Shown: positions 44,639-54,193 of the stretch, piece after piece
Layout: every line of letters begins with the position of its first letter
Position numbering within the stretch: the stretch's first letter is position 1
Assembly (NCBI RefSeq): GCF_002008225.1
Contig: NZ_MRDH01000023.1
Coordinates: 62,001-126,000, forward strand
Source of the DNA: Agrobacterium salinitolerans
Lineage (GTDB): Bacteria; Pseudomonadota; Alphaproteobacteria; Rhizobiales; Rhizobiaceae
DNA length: 64,000 nt
Direction of reading: 5' to 3'
Translations under genes and position numbers: made by a program
The notes under the pieces: model-generated
What the model was told of the DNA's origin: nothing
The model's database searches: none
The model's input: only the letters and a program-made list of their open reading frames with translations

Positions 44639-44908
44639 TCAAGCCGAATTCGCGGCGATGGCGCGCACGATATCGTCATGATCCACGGCGAGAAGCGCCT
44701 TGTGGATGGATAGTTGCCGGCTTGTGCCGGAAGCCGACAGGATGACGATCACCGTTTCGCGCGGCGGGCAATCCGGCAGGGCGCAGGAAAGCTCGGTGAC
44801 TGTAATAATGTCTTCGGGGTGGAGATGCAGCAAATCGCGGGACCATTGCTTCACAAGACGGGCCTGCGAGACGATTGCGGAGCCGCTGCGCGCAAGCGGA
44901 TTGTTCAT
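44639..44908 (-). CDS. small conserved-looking protein coupled to COG0523 GTPase
   Basis: 89 residues; the start overlaps the stop of the GTPase by 4 bp (ATGA), implying translational coupling. No signal or membrane segment. The central part, ITVTELSCALPDCPPRETVIVIL, has two cysteines (42 and 47) in CALPDC, which could bind metal with nearby histidines (28, 30, 69, 76). I do not recognise a family. The coupling suggests a partner or client of the zinc GTPase under Zur-type control. Confidence 0.7.
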   Translation of the reverse strand: MNNPLARSGSAIVSQARLVKQWSRDLLHLHPEDIITVTELSCALPDCPPRETVIVILSASGTSRQLSIHKALLAVDHDDIVRAIAANSA

Positions 44909-46020
44909 ACCCTGCCCTTTCGCCCCGCCTGCGCGGCCAATGTCTCGAAGAGAGCGCGGATCGGCTGCTGCGGCATATCCATGCCGATCAGCACGATGCG
45001 CGTGCCACGATTGCCATCCGGCCAGCGCTCCAGGCGGGTCAATGGATAAAGCCGATGCTGTACCGCATGGGCGATAACCGGTCGCTCCGGATCATCCGTC
45101 GCGCCGAAAATTCCCTTGAGTCGCAGCAGGCCGGAATGCACATTGCTGGTGACGAGCTCCAGAAAAGTGACAATCGCTTGCGGATCAAAAGCGCCGTCAA
45201 AGGTAAGATCGAAAGCCTCGACCCCGACGCCATGGCGGTTGATATCGTGCTGGTGGGCGGCATGAAGGCTCAGCCTGTCTGCCGCAAGCCATCCCGGCGC
45301 ATCCTCCGGCTTGCCGCGCAGCGAATAATCCGAGGTTGCAAACAACGACATCAGATCGAAATCGACCGCATTGCGGTCATGAAACGAGGCCGCAGGATTG
45401 AGATCGGCGAGGCTTTCGCGGTCCACGGCTGCAGCATCGACAAGATCGGTTTTCGTCAGGACGATATGATCGGCAAAGGCAAGCTGTTTCCAGCCTTCGA
45501 TAAAGCTGTCGAGCATCGCCGGGCCGGAGACAACGTCGAAAGCCGTGACCACGCCGGAAAGATGAAAATGCCGCGCCACGATGTGATCGCGCAGGCCAAG
45601 CGCCGGCGTTCCGCCAGCGATCAGGCTGTTGATGATAGGTGCGGGATCGGCAAGGCCGGTGGTTTCGATGACGACCCGCGATACTTCCGGCATCACCCCT
45701 TCCAGAAAGGCCTGATGCAGCTCGTAAAGCGAAGTGCGAATATCGCTGGTGGCGGTGCAGCAGATGCAGCCCGTTGTCGTTCTGAAATATCGCTCAGACC
45801 CCGTCCGCACCAGACCGTGATCAATGGGAACTGCGCCGAATTCATTGACGATGACCGCGGCGTCGCGCATGGCCGGCTCAGTCAGAAGCGCATTCAGCAA
45901 CGTCGTCTTGCCTGCGCCCAGAAAACCCGTCAGCAGGGTAACCGGCACTGTGCGGGCAGGTGGCGCGACGGCCGAATCGTCCCTGGGATCGACCGCATTC
46001 TTCCGCTTCATTCCGAACAT
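44905..46020 (-). CDS. second COG0523 G3E GTPase (CobW-like)
   Basis: 371 residues from the ATG at 46020 (AAGGTG upstream); the longer open frame would run through a Zur-box-like dyad. Walker A GFLGAGKT (32-39), CxCC as GCICC (84-88), ETTGLADP switch and TKTD guanine motif; C-terminal CobW_C domain about 275-350. It is distinct from yciC (different subfamily; Glu60 rather than Asp in the VNE motif). The dyad about 45 bp upstream implies zinc-responsive expression. Confidence 0.88.
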   Translation of the reverse strand: MFGMKRKNAVDPRDDSAVAPPARTVPVTLLTGFLGAGKTTLLNALLTEPAMRDAAVIVNEFGAVPIDHGLVRTGSERYFRTTTGCICCTATSDIRTSLYELHQAFLEGVMPEVSRVVIETTGLADPAPIINSLIAGGTPALGLRDHIVARHFHLSGVVTAFDVVSGPAMLDSFIEGWKQLAFADHIVLTKTDLVDAAAVDRESLADLNPAASFHDRNAVDFDLMSLFATSDYSLRGKPEDAPGWLAADRLSLHAAHQHDINRHGVGVEAFDLTFDGAFDPQAIVTFLELVTSNVHSGLLRLKGIFGATDDPERPVIAHAVQHRLYPLTRLERWPDGNRGTRIVLIGMDMPQQPIRALFETLAAQAGRKGRV

Positions 46021-46064
46021 ATCCGCACCTTCACCATCCAAAAATTCGCCGCACCATAGTACGT

Positions 46065-46078
46065 AATGTAATAACATA
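46065..46078. promoter_or_regulatory. Zur-box-like dyad 4
   Basis: AATGTAATAACATA upstream of the second COG0523 GTPase, close to the reverse complement of dyad 1. It extends the putative Zur regulon to the GTPase-89-residue-protein operon. Confidence 0.65.
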
Positions 46079-46355
46079 TCAATTGCGATTATTTGATTTC
46101 TGGCGCGCGCTAAACCAGCGCCAGCGCGTCGCCAACGGGCAGGCGCATGAAAAAACCACGGAACGAAGAAAATGGAATAATAAAACCGTTTCCTTCACTT
46201 TCGTTTTAATCGTTCCACGTTCTCTTGCATTTTCATTAGAGTTCGCTTTTAATCAGATCGCTAATGCAGAAAAGATCGCCCGCAGCCGGATCACGGAGGA
46301 ACGACTGCAATAAGGGGCTGTATCTTTTACTGTTTTCATAACGGGAGGAATCGCC
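46079..46355 (+). promoter_or_regulatory. ugp promoter region
   Basis: The region between dyad 4 and ugpB is AT-rich and gene-free. It contains two similar stretches, tttcgttttaatcg near 46199 and gttcgcttttaatcag near 46241, which might be GlpR-type (DeoR) sites. I did not find tandem CTGTCAT Pho-box repeats. The strong RBS of ugpB lies at 46342-46350. Confidence 0.35.
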
Positions 46356-47660
46356 TTGAAAAAACTCAGCTACCGCCTTGCTGCGGCATCCGCGCTTTCG
46401 TTTTTTGTCACATCGAATGCTTTCGCTGCGACGGAGATTCAGTGGTGGCACGCCATGACCGGCGCGAATAACGAGGTCGTGGATACGCTTGCGAAAGAAT
46501 TCAACGACAGCCAGAAAGAATACAAGATCACACCGGTCTTCAAGGGTACTTACCCGGAGACGCTGAATGCCGGGATTGCGGCGTTCCGCGCCAAGCAGCC
46601 GCCGGCGATCATTCAGGTCTTCGATGCCGGTTCGGGCGTGATGATGGGGGCCGCCGGCGCCATCAAGCCCGTTGCGGACGTCCTGAAGGAAGGGGGATAC
46701 ACCTTCAACAAGGATGAATATCTGGCCGGCATCGTGGCCTATTATTCCAAGCCCGACGGCACCATGCTGTCCTTCCCCTACAATTCGTCCTCGCCGATCC
46801 TCTATTACAACAAGGATATCTTCCAGAAAGCCGGCCTCGACGCCGACAACCCGCCGAAGACGTGGCCGGAAGTTTTCGAAGCCGCCAAGAAGATCAAGAC
46901 CAGCGGCGCCGCCCAATGCGGTTTCACCTCCACCTGGCTCACCTGGATCCAGACCGAGAACTTCGCCGCCTGGAACAACGTCTCCTATGGCAGCAATGAA
47001 AACGGTCTTGGTGGCACGGATGTGAAACTTGCGGTCAATGCGCCGCTCTTCGTCGAGCATTTCCAGGCGATTGCAGACCTCGCGAAGGACGGCACTTTCC
47101 GTTATGGCGGCCGCACTTCAGAAGCCAAGCAGCTGTTCATGTCCGGCGAATGCGGCATCCTGACCGAATCCTCCGGCGGCCTTGGCGATATCGTCAAGAC
47201 CGGCATGAATTACGGCATCGGCCAGCTTCCTTATTATGAGGGCCATGGTCCGCAGAACACCATTCCCGGTGGCGCCAGCCTCTGGGTCTTCGGCGGCAAA
47301 AGCGACGCCGAATATAAGGGCGTGGCCGAGTTCTTCCACTTCCTCTCCCAGACCAAGATTCAGGCGCGCCTGCATCAGGTCTCCGGTTACATGCCGGTGA
47401 CGATCGCGGCCTATGAGGAAACCAAGAAATCCGGATTTTATGACAAGAACCCCGCCCGTGAAACGCCGCTGCTGCAGATGATGGGCAAGCCGCCGACAGA
47501 AAACTCCAAGGGCGTGCGTCTCGTGAACCTGCCACAGGTGCGCGATATCATGAATGAAGAGTTCGAGGCGATGCTGGCCGGCAAGCAGGACGCGAAAGCC
47601 GCCCTCGACAAGATCGTGGAGCGCGGTGACGCCGCCATCAAGCAGGCCGCCGGCAACTAA
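46356..47660 (+). CDS. ugpB: sn-glycerol-3-phosphate-binding protein
   Basis: 434 residues from a TTG start preceded by GGGAGGAA. Signal peptide about 1-24 (ending NAFA). The mature part begins TEIQWWHAMTGANNEVV with TYPETLNAGIAAFRAKQPPAIIQVFDAG, and AYNSSSPILYYN-type segments match UgpB of enterobacteria and rhizobia. It binds glycerol-3-phosphate or glycerophosphodiesters. First gene of ugpBAEC. Confidence 0.92.
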   Translation: MKKLSYRLAAASALSFFVTSNAFAATEIQWWHAMTGANNEVVDTLAKEFNDSQKEYKITPVFKGTYPETLNAGIAAFRAKQPPAIIQVFDAGSGVMMGAAGAIKPVADVLKEGGYTFNKDEYLAGIVAYYSKPDGTMLSFPYNSSSPILYYNKDIFQKAGLDADNPPKTWPEVFEAAKKIKTSGAAQCGFTSTWLTWIQTENFAAWNNVSYGSNENGLGGTDVKLAVNAPLFVEHFQAIADLAKDGTFRYGGRTSEAKQLFMSGECGILTESSGGLGDIVKTGMNYGIGQLPYYEGHGPQNTIPGGASLWVFGGKSDAEYKGVAEFFHFLSQTKIQARLHQVSGYMPVTIAAYEETKKSGFYDKNPARETPLLQMMGKPPTENSKGVRLVNLPQVRDIMNEEFEAMLAGKQDAKAALDKIVERGDAAIKQAAGN

Positions 47661-47729
47661 ACGATCCCCTGCCCCGCCCGCATCCTCGACAGGGTGCGGG
47701 CGGCATTCCCATCTCATCAGGAGATCGCC

Positions 47730-48611
47730 GTGCAAAGCGTCGTATTCCCCAACAAAATCCTGCCCTATCTGCTGGTCGCGCCGCAGATCATCCTCACGGT
47801 GATTTTTTTCTTCTGGCCGGCAAGCCAGGCGCTTTACCAATCGACCATGCGCGAGGATGCCTTCGGGCTGAACAGCAATTTCGTCGGTCTGGCGAATTTT
47901 TCCGCTGTGCTTTCAGACGAAAGCTATCTGAACTCGCTGCAGGTCACGATCATCTTCAGCATCCTGACCGCGCTCGTCTCCATGGGGCTGGCGCTGCTTC
48001 TGGCGACGGCTGCCGACCGCGTTGTGCGCGGCAAGGGCTTTTACCGCACCATGATGATCATGCCCTATGCCGTCGCCCCTGCGGTTGCCGGCATGTTGTG
48101 GCTCTTCATGTTCAACCCGGCCATGGGCACCTTCTCCTATATCCTGCGCCGTAACGGCATCATGTGGGACCCGCTGCTCAACGGCGACCAGGCCATGCTG
48201 CTCGTCGTCGCGGCTGCCGCCTGGAAGCAGATCAGTTACAATTTCCTGTTTTTTGTCGCAGGCTTGCAGGCAATTCCTAAATCACTGCTGGAAGCCGCCT
48301 CCATTGACGGCGCGCGCGGTTCGCGGCGCTTCTGGACCATCGTTTTCCCGCTGCTAGCACCAACCACCTTCTTCCTTCTGGTCGTCAACACGGTCTACGC
48401 CTTCTTCGATACCTTTGGCATCATCCATGCCGTCACCGGTGGCGGCCCTGCCAAGGCGACGGAAACACTGGTCTACAAAGTCTATAATGATGGCTTCGTG
48501 AACCTCAATCTCGGCTCTTCCGCCGCGCAATCCGTGATCCTGATGGTGATCGTCATAGCGCTCACCGCCTTCCAGTTCCGCTTCGTCGAGAAGCGCGTGC
48601 ATTACGGCTGA
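47730..48611 (+). CDS. ugpA: glycerol-3-phosphate ABC permease UgpA
   Basis: 293 residues from a GTG at 47730, 7 nt after AGGAG; an in-frame ATG at 47694 lacks an RBS. Six membrane helices, EAA loop [20 protein letters not shown] near 190, and a C-terminus [10 protein letters not shown] typical of UgpA. It pairs with UgpE. Confidence 0.92.
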   Translation: MQSVVFPNKILPYLLVAPQIILTVIFFFWPASQALYQSTMREDAFGLNSNFVGLANFSAVLSDESYLNSLQVTIIFSILTALVSMGLALLLATAADRVVRGKGFYRTMMIMPYAVAPAVAGMLWLFMFNPAMGTFSYILRRNGIMWDPLLNGDQAMLLVVAAAAWKQISYNFLFFVAGLQAIPKSLLEAASIDGARGSRRFWTIVFPLLAPTTFFLLVVNTVYAFFDTFGIIHAVTGGGPAKATETLVYKVYNDGFVNLNLGSSAAQSVILMVIVIALTAFQFRFVEKRVHYG

Positions 48612-48620
48612 GGATTTCCC

Positions 48621-49469
48621 ATGATTGAAAATCGCCCGGTCGCCCGTGTGGTCGCCCATCTGATGCTGGTACTCGGCATCATCATCGTGGCCTTCCCGAT
48701 CTATTACACCTTCGTCGCCTCCTCCATGACGTCGACGGATATCATCCGCCCGCCCATGTCTCTCCTGCCCGGTGACCATCTTGGCGCCAATTACGCCGAG
48801 GCCATGGTTGGCGGTGTCGAAAGAGTGGTCGGTGTGAGCCTCGAACGGCTGTTGTTCAACAGCTTCGTCGTGGCGCTCGCCATCGCCATCGGCAAGATCG
48901 TCATTTCGTTCCTGTCGGCCTTCGCCATCGTGTTTTTCCGCTTTCCCTTCCGCATGGGCTTTTTCTGGATGATCTTCATCACGCTGATGCTGCCGGTGGA
49001 AGTGCGTATCCTGCCGACCTACAAGGTCATCGTCGATCTTGGGCTGATCGACACCTATGCGGGACTGACGCTGCCATTAATGGCGTCCGCGACGGCGACC
49101 TTCCTGTTCCGGCAGTTCTTCCTGACCATTCCCGGTGAACTGGTCGAGGCGGCGCGCATCGACAATGCCGGCCCGTTCCGCTTCATGCGGGATATCCTGC
49201 TGCCGCTGTCGAGAACCAATATCGCCGCTCTGTTCGTGATCCTGTTCATCTATGGCTGGACCCAATATCTCTGGCCGCTGCTCGTCACCAACGACGCCAA
49301 GATGAACACGATCATCATCGGCCTCAAGCGCATGGTGGATTTTACCGACGCTTCGACGCCCTGGAATTATGTGATGGTGACGGCGATCCTCGCCATCATC
49401 CCCCCGATTATCGTTGTGGTGCTGATGCAGCGCTGGTTCGTCAAAGGTTTGGTGGAGACCGAAAAGTAA
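48621..49469 (+). CDS. ugpE: glycerol-3-phosphate ABC permease UgpE
   Basis: 282 residues, six membrane helices, EAA loop [20 protein letters not shown] near 175-195, and the UgpE-like segment [20 protein letters not shown] near 210-230. Its stop codon shares a base with the ugpC start (TAATG). Confidence 0.92.
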   Translation: MIENRPVARVVAHLMLVLGIIIVAFPIYYTFVASSMTSTDIIRPPMSLLPGDHLGANYAEAMVGGVERVVGVSLERLLFNSFVVALAIAIGKIVISFLSAFAIVFFRFPFRMGFFWMIFITLMLPVEVRILPTYKVIVDLGLIDTYAGLTLPLMASATATFLFRQFFLTIPGELVEAARIDNAGPFRFMRDILLPLSRTNIAALFVILFIYGWTQYLWPLLVTNDAKMNTIIIGLKRMVDFTDASTPWNYVMVTAILAIIPPIIVVVLMQRWFVKGLVETEK

Positions 49470-50530
49470 TGGCAAAAATTGCGCTGAAAGACGTCCGCAA
49501 GGTTTATGGCGGCAATGTCGAGGCCATCAAGGGCGTGTCGATGGACATCGCCGACGGCGAAATGATCGTCCTGGTCGGCCCCTCCGGCTGTGGAAAATCT
49601 ACCCTGCTGCGCATGATCGCCGGTCTGGAAGGTATTTCCGGCGGCCAGATCGTCATCGGCGAACGGGTCGTCAACGATCTCGAGCCCTCCGACCGCGATA
49701 TCGCCATGGTGTTCCAGAATTATGCGCTTTATCCGCATATGACGGTGCGCCAAAACCTTGCCTATGGCCTGAAGAACCGCAATACGCCGAAGGAGGAGAT
49801 CGAACGGCGAATTACCGAGGCGGCAAAGGCGCTGGAGATCGAACAGTTCCTGGAGCGCAAACCGCGCCAGCTTTCCGGCGGCCAGCGCCAGCGTGTGGCC
49901 ATGGGCCGCGCCATCGTGCGCAAGCCGGCGGCCTTCCTGTTCGACGAGCCGCTCTCCAACCTCGATGCCAAGCTGCGTGTGCAGATGCGCGTGGAAATCC
50001 GCCGCCTGCAACGTTCGCTCGCCACGACAAGCGTTTATGTCACCCATGACCAGATGGAGGCGATGACGCTGGCCGACCGGCTGGTGGTGCTGAATGCCGG
50101 CCGTATCGAGCAGATGGGCACGCCGATTGAGCTTTACGAAAAACCGGCCACCACCTTCGTCGCCACCTTTATCGGCTCGCCTTCCATGAACCTGCTGAAC
50201 CATGACGCGACATCGGCAAACGGCTCTTCCGGCTGGTCGGTGCAGGGAACCCCGGCACTGCCGCAGGGCGTCGCCACGCTCGGCATCCGCCCCGAAGATA
50301 TTACTCTCGCCGATGAAGCCCCCGCAGATGCCGCCTTCACCGGAACCGTGCAGGTGGACGCCGTGGAGCTGGTGGGCGCGGAAAGCTACGTGCACGGCTC
50401 CTTCGCTGACGGCACCACCATCGTTTTCCGCGTTCACGGCCGCTCGCAACTGCGCATCGGCGAAACGCTGAAGATAGCCGCACAGGCAAAGGATTTTCAC
50501 CTGTTCGATGCGGCGGGGAAGAGAATCTAA
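49469..50530 (+). CDS. ugpC: glycerol-3-phosphate ABC ATPase UgpC
   Basis: 353 residues with Walker [10 protein letters not shown], signature LSGGQRQR, Walker B FLFDEP, VTHD and a C-terminal TOBE domain. Position as the fourth gene of ugpBAEC and overlap with ugpE fix the assignment among the several MalK-like ATPases in this window. Confidence 0.92.
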   Translation: MAKIALKDVRKVYGGNVEAIKGVSMDIADGEMIVLVGPSGCGKSTLLRMIAGLEGISGGQIVIGERVVNDLEPSDRDIAMVFQNYALYPHMTVRQNLAYGLKNRNTPKEEIERRITEAAKALEIEQFLERKPRQLSGGQRQRVAMGRAIVRKPAAFLFDEPLSNLDAKLRVQMRVEIRRLQRSLATTSVYVTHDQMEAMTLADRLVVLNAGRIEQMGTPIELYEKPATTFVATFIGSPSMNLLNHDATSANGSSGWSVQGTPALPQGVATLGIRPEDITLADEAPADAAFTGTVQVDAVELVGAESYVHGSFADGTTIVFRVHGRSQLRIGETLKIAAQAKDFHLFDAAGKRI

Positions 50531-50549
50531 ACTTGCCTACGAAAAGGGA

Positions 50550-50569
50550 CACCCGCCAGTCGGCGGGTG
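50550..50569. terminator. convergent hairpin after ugpC
   Basis: cacccgcc-agtc-ggcgggtg, a perfect 8-bp stem with a 4-nt loop between the ugpC stop and the convergent gene at 50602. No T tract. Confidence 0.55.
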
Positions 50570-50601
50570 CTCGCACTATCGCTAGAATCTCCGCCAGCTC
50601 C

Positions 50602-51045
50602 TTACCAGACGAGTTCCACCTGCGGCCGGCCATTGGAGGTTTTCTCCACGGTGCGGCCGGACGTATCGACATTGCAATGAACGCGCTGCCGGAAAGCGGA
50701 AAAGCTTTCGAAAGTCACCACATCCACGGGATCATCGAGATGCAGGGTCAGCCGGTAGCGTTCGGGATCGCCGCCGAGCGCCTGCACACCTAGAACGGAA
50801 GCCACGAAGGGTTGGCCGAGGTAAAAACCTTCCACCCTTGACCCCAGAAGATAGGGGTTGAAGGCGGGGCGGTTGCCGGCCGATGCGTGGAGGGTGTTCC
50901 AGTCGCGGAAGCCATATTGCGCGGCGATGAGTTCCAGCGCTTTCGAATGGGTGATTGCTTGCCCCTGATCCTCAAGGGCGGCGCGCAGGCGTTTTGCCTG
51001 TTCTTTCAGCCCCTCAAGCGCGGGAAGCGGTTTGGACACGTTCAT
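50602..51045 (-). CDS. glyoxalase-superfamily-type hypothetical protein
   Basis: 147 residues. The N-terminal segment LKEQAKRLRAALEDQGQAITHSKALELIAAQYGFRDWNTLHA (about 13-53) is the helical module seen in proteins annotated as glyoxalase-superfamily (PF20066-type, recalled). The C-terminal half is a small beta-rich domain with VDVVTFESFSAFRQRVHCNV. No catalytic site can be assigned. It is a lone gene; the 209-bp gap upstream contains nothing I recognise. Confidence 0.7.
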   Translation of the reverse strand: MNVSKPLPALEGLKEQAKRLRAALEDQGQAITHSKALELIAAQYGFRDWNTLHASAGNRPAFNPYLLGSRVEGFYLGQPFVASVLGVQALGGDPERYRLTLHLDDPVDVVTFESFSAFRQRVHCNVDTSGRTVEKTSNGRPQVELVW

Positions 51046-51254
51046 AACGGTTCTCCAACATGCGCATGCCGACTATTCCGAAGGGGGTCCGCGTTGCCAT
51101 CGACGACATGCAAAACATGGGATGACCGTTATTGAAGAAAGAGCTTCACCAAGGGCGTAAACACCTGCGGACGGCCGGGGCTCTTACGCCCGTGGCCGTC
51201 CCTATAGCTCAGAAAGCGTCGCCCGTCAAAGGCAGCGCGCAGCCGATCCCGTGA

Positions 51255-51953
51255 TCAGAAGCGATAGGTGATACCCGCGCCGATCAGCCAGGGATCGAGC
51301 TTGGCCTTGCCGCTGATCGGCGTGCCACCCAGTTCGGCGGTCCAGTCGGTCTTGAGGAAGATTTTCTTCACGTCGAAGTTCACGCCCCAATGCTCGTCCA
51401 GCATATAATCGAAACCGACCTGTACGGCTGCACCAAGCTTGTTCTTGACGTCGAGATTGCTGAAACCGGGCTTTTCCGTCTGGTTATAGAACAGCGAATA
51501 GTTCACGCCCGCGCCGATATAGGGCTTGAAAGCGCCGAAATCGGTGAAGTGATATTGCAGCGTCAGCGTCGGCGGCAGCAGCCAGGTCTTGCCGACAGGC
51601 GTGCCGGCGAGCACGCCCTCGCCGTTGATCTTGGCATAGGTGGTGCCGAGGATGAGTTCGGCCGCAAAGTTTTCGGTGAAGAAATAGCTGATGTCGAGTT
51701 CCGGGATCACGGTGTCCGAATAGGACAGGCCCGCGCCCGGCACGCCATCGACGCTGCCGCTGTCATGGGTGATGACGCCGAGGCCGCGCACGCGCAGCAT
51801 CCACGGGCTTGCCGCCGCAATCGCCTCTTCGGCGGTGGGGGTCGGCGCTGCCTGGGCCAGATCGGCGGCCATGGCATTGGCGGATACCAGCATGGCCGCA
51901 ACACCAGCCGCGACACTGGCAAACAAGGCGGTTTTTTTGTTTCTGTTCGTCAT
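51255..51953 (-). CDS. ompW: OmpW-family outer membrane protein
   Basis: 232 residues from the ATG at 51953, after AGGAGAG. A signal peptide covers about 1-29 (ending NAMA). An eight-stranded beta-barrel is inferred from alternating patterns, with OmpW signatures WMLRVRGLGV, ELDISYFFTENFAAELILGTT, YHFTDFGAFKPYIGAGVNYS and the C-terminal aromatic ITYRF. OmpW forms a small channel for hydrophobic compounds and is often stress- or iron-responsive. It appears monocistronic. Confidence 0.9.
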   Translation of the reverse strand: MTNRNKKTALFASVAAGVAAMLVSANAMAADLAQAAPTPTAEEAIAAASPWMLRVRGLGVITHDSGSVDGVPGAGLSYSDTVIPELDISYFFTENFAAELILGTTYAKINGEGVLAGTPVGKTWLLPPTLTLQYHFTDFGAFKPYIGAGVNYSLFYNQTEKPGFSNLDVKNKLGAAVQVGFDYMLDEHWGVNFDVKKIFLKTDWTAELGGTPISGKAKLDPWLIGAGITYRF

Positions 51954-52223
51954 TCCATCTCTCCTATAGCGCACTGCAGCCGGGCAAGTCCCCGGAACCG
52001 GCTGATGACGGTGGGCTTTAGCGAATCTTCGCCCGCCGCAACCGCTTCGGAACCACTATGACGAAGGGGAAGGCAGGCCGATTGAGATGGATCAAACCGG
52101 GACGCCGATCATGGATCGGAACGATCAACCGGCAAACATTGTGACAATTACGCAACAAGCGCCGTCCAGCGATCGAAAAGCGGATGCACAACGCGCCCGG
52201 CAGATACCGGAAAAATACAAAAA

Positions 52224-52243
52224 AGGCCTGCATTTGCAGGCCT
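52224..52243 (-). terminator. intrinsic terminator of the MFS gene
   Basis: aggcctgca-tt-tgcaggcct, a 9-bp perfect stem. On the minus strand it is followed by TTTTGTATTTTT, a classic rho-independent terminator 21 bp after the MFS stop. Confidence 0.8.
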
Positions 52244-52264
52244 CCTTCCAGTGCATCATCTCTA

Positions 52265-53560
52265 TCACGCGGCCTGGGGCGTAAGGGTTGTGGAGCCCGG
52301 CTTGCGCAGAAGCAGAACCGAGACGGCCGCGATCATGCACATCAGACCGGCAATCTGCAGTGCGGGCATATAGGTATCGAAATCGCTCTTGAAGAACCCG
52401 GCGCCAAAGGCGGCGGTGGCGGCTCCCAACTGATGGCCGGCAAACACCCAGCCGAAAACGAGACCGGCCTTTTCACGGCCGAAATTCTCGGCGGCAAGTT
52501 TCACCGTCGGCGGTACGGTCGCCACCCAATCCAGCCCATAAAAGACGGCGAAGACCGAAAGCTCCACGAAGCTGAACCCCGAGAATGAGAGATAAAGCAG
52601 GGACAGGCCACGCAGACCGTAGAACCAGAAAAGCAGGAAGCGATTGTCGAACCGGTCGGAAAGCCAGCCGGCGAAGATGGTGCCGAAGAAATCGAAAATA
52701 CCGATTACCGCCAGCGTACCCGCCGCCGTCACCGCGGCCATGCCGAAATCGCCGCAGATCGAAATCCAGTGGGTCTGGATGAGACCGTTGGTCGAAAGCC
52801 CGCAGACAAAGAAAGTGCCGAAAAGCACCCAGAACACCGGGTTGCCCGATACGCTCTTCAAGGTCACCAGCGGCGATGCCAGTGTGGCGAGGAGATTGTG
52901 ATCCTGCTTGACCGGTTTTGCCACCGCTGTCTCGCCATAGGCCGGCAGGCCGACATCGGCGGGATGGTCACGCATCAAAAGCAGCACGAGGACCATCGCG
53001 GTTGCGATCACCGCAACGGAAAGGGTCAAAGCGGTTCGCCAGCCGTAGGCTTCCGTCAACGCCGCCAGCAGCGGCAGGAAAACCAGCTGGCCGGTAGCGT
53101 TGCTCGCCGTCATGAGGCCGATCACCAGGCCGCGACGCTTGGAGAACCAGCGTGTCGCCACGGTAGCGCCCAATACCAGCGCGGTCATGCCGGTGCCGAT
53201 GCCGATCACCACGCCCCAGAGCAGCAGCAATTGCCATACCTCAGTCATGAAGAAAGAGGCGACAATGCCGCCCATGATCAGGGCAAGCGCGGTGGACACC
53301 ACCTGCCGGACGCCGAAATGATTCATGAAGGCGGCGGCAAAAGGCCCGAGCAGGCCAAAAAGCACCAGCCTGACGGCCATTGCGGAGGAAATATCGGCGA
53401 TATCCCAGCCGAATTCCTGATGCAGCGGCTGGATCATCACCCCTGCGGACCCCATCGCACCGGCGGTGGCCAACATCGTCAGGAAGGTGGTTGCAGCAAC
53501 GAGCCAGCCATAGTGCAGATTTCTGCCGGCCATCCAGCTGGCGAGGCGTGTGGAGAGCAT
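52265..53560 (-). CDS. MFS transporter controlled by MarR
   Basis: 431 residues from the ATG at 53560 (a TTG two codons upstream is possible). Twelve hydrophobic segments with GWDIADISSAMAVRLVLFGLLGPFAAAFMNHFGVR in the N-half and RWFSKRRGLVIGLMTASNATGQ near 140, typical of the monocarboxylate/oxalate-formate-like MFS group. It is 90 bp downstream of a MarR gene, with MarR-type palindromes in the gap. The substrate may be a small aromatic or carboxylate compound, which is inference. Confidence 0.85.
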   Translation of the reverse strand: MLSTRLASWMAGRNLHYGWLVAATTFLTMLATAGAMGSAGVMIQPLHQEFGWDIADISSAMAVRLVLFGLLGPFAAAFMNHFGVRQVVSTALALIMGGIVASFFMTEVWQLLLLWGVVIGIGTGMTALVLGATVATRWFSKRRGLVIGLMTASNATGQLVFLPLLAALTEAYGWRTALTLSVAVIATAMVLVLLLMRDHPADVGLPAYGETAVAKPVKQDHNLLATLASPLVTLKSVSGNPVFWVLFGTFFVCGLSTNGLIQTHWISICGDFGMAAVTAAGTLAVIGIFDFFGTIFAGWLSDRFDNRFLLFWFYGLRGLSLLYLSFSGFSFVELSVFAVFYGLDWVATVPPTVKLAAENFGREKAGLVFGWVFAGHQLGAATAAFGAGFFKSDFDTYMPALQIAGLMCMIAAVSVLLLRKPGSTTLTPQAA

Positions 53561-53597
53561 GTTCAAATTCCCTTTCCAGCGGCCGCGGCCGATAGTT

Positions 53598-53634
53598 TAC
53601 GGGTATATACCCTATATTGCGGGCAGATACCCGC
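53598..53634. promoter_or_regulatory. two MarR-type palindromes upstream of the MFS gene
   Basis: gggtatataccc (53601-53612) is a perfect palindrome, and gcgggcagatacccgc (53619-53634) is a near-palindrome 18 bp away. The first repeats exactly at 54059-54070 in front of marR. They are the likely operators of the MarR protein. Confidence 0.7.
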
Positions 53635-53649
53635 TTATGTCCCAAAAAA

Positions 53650-54051
53650 TTACAGAGCTGTGAGCAGTTCCTGTAATTGTGCTGTCTTCTCAGGCCCAAG
53701 CCGGGCCTCGATTTCATCCTGCACCCCATCCCAGAGCGGCGCGCCCGCTTTCAGGATCGCATGCCCTTCCCTCGTCACGGTCAGCATCGCTTCCCGTTGA
53801 TCCTCGCCGTGACCGATGGCCACCAGACCCATGCGAGCCAGCACCTTGGCGTTGCGGCCGACTGTGGAACGATCCAGTTCCACCCGCGCGGCCAGATCGG
53901 TCAGCGAGACAGGCGCGGTGCGGTTGATATTCCGCAACAGGCTGAACTGACCGATATTGACGCCAAGCGGCGCCAGCGCCTCGTCATAATAAGACGAAAC
54001 CTTGCGGGATGCTTTGCGCAACAGAATGCAGTGGCAACGATCATTTGGCAT
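53650..54051 (-). CDS. MarR-family regulator
   Basis: 133 residues with the winged-helix core INRTAPVSLTDLAARVELDRSTVGRNAKVLARMGLVAIGHGEDQREAMLTVTREG (about 45-100) and dimerisation helices at both ends. Cysteines at 6 and 8 near the N-terminus (RCHC) could allow redox or metal sensing. The start codon is 7 bp from the palindrome at 54058, and two further palindromes precede the co-oriented MFS gene. It probably represses both. Confidence 0.9.
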   Translation of the reverse strand: MPNDRCHCILLRKASRKVSSYYDEALAPLGVNIGQFSLLRNINRTAPVSLTDLAARVELDRSTVGRNAKVLARMGLVAIGHGEDQREAMLTVTREGHAILKAGAPLWDGVQDEIEARLGPEKTAQLQELLTAL

Positions 54052-54057
54052 TTGTCT

Positions 54058-54071
54058 CGGGTATATACCCG
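54058..54071. promoter_or_regulatory. MarR operator in front of its own gene
   Basis: cgggtatatacccg, a perfect 14-bp palindrome 7 bp upstream of the marR start, overlapping the expected ribosome-binding region. It is the same sequence as the site at 53601. Confidence 0.7.
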
Positions 54072-54140
54072 TAAATTTCTATGCGCAAGAGGCGACTGAA
54101 AACTATCGACGGGAAAGACCGCGCGCTCGGATCACAGCGT

Positions 54141-54171
54141 AAAAACAAACCCCGGTTTTAGGCCGGGGGTT
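54141..54171 (-). terminator. terminator of the GNAT gene
   Basis: CCCCGG/CCGGGG stem with a 7-nt loop. On the minus strand it is followed by TTTGTTTTTACG. It lies 23 bp after the GNAT stop. Confidence 0.65.
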
Positions 54172-54193
54172 GATATCAGTATCGGGCCTTATC

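Noticed and set aside
46079-46355. Pho box upstream of ugpBAEC
   Set aside because: No tandem CTGTCAT-like heptamers could be found in the region; phosphate control is not supported from sequence alone.
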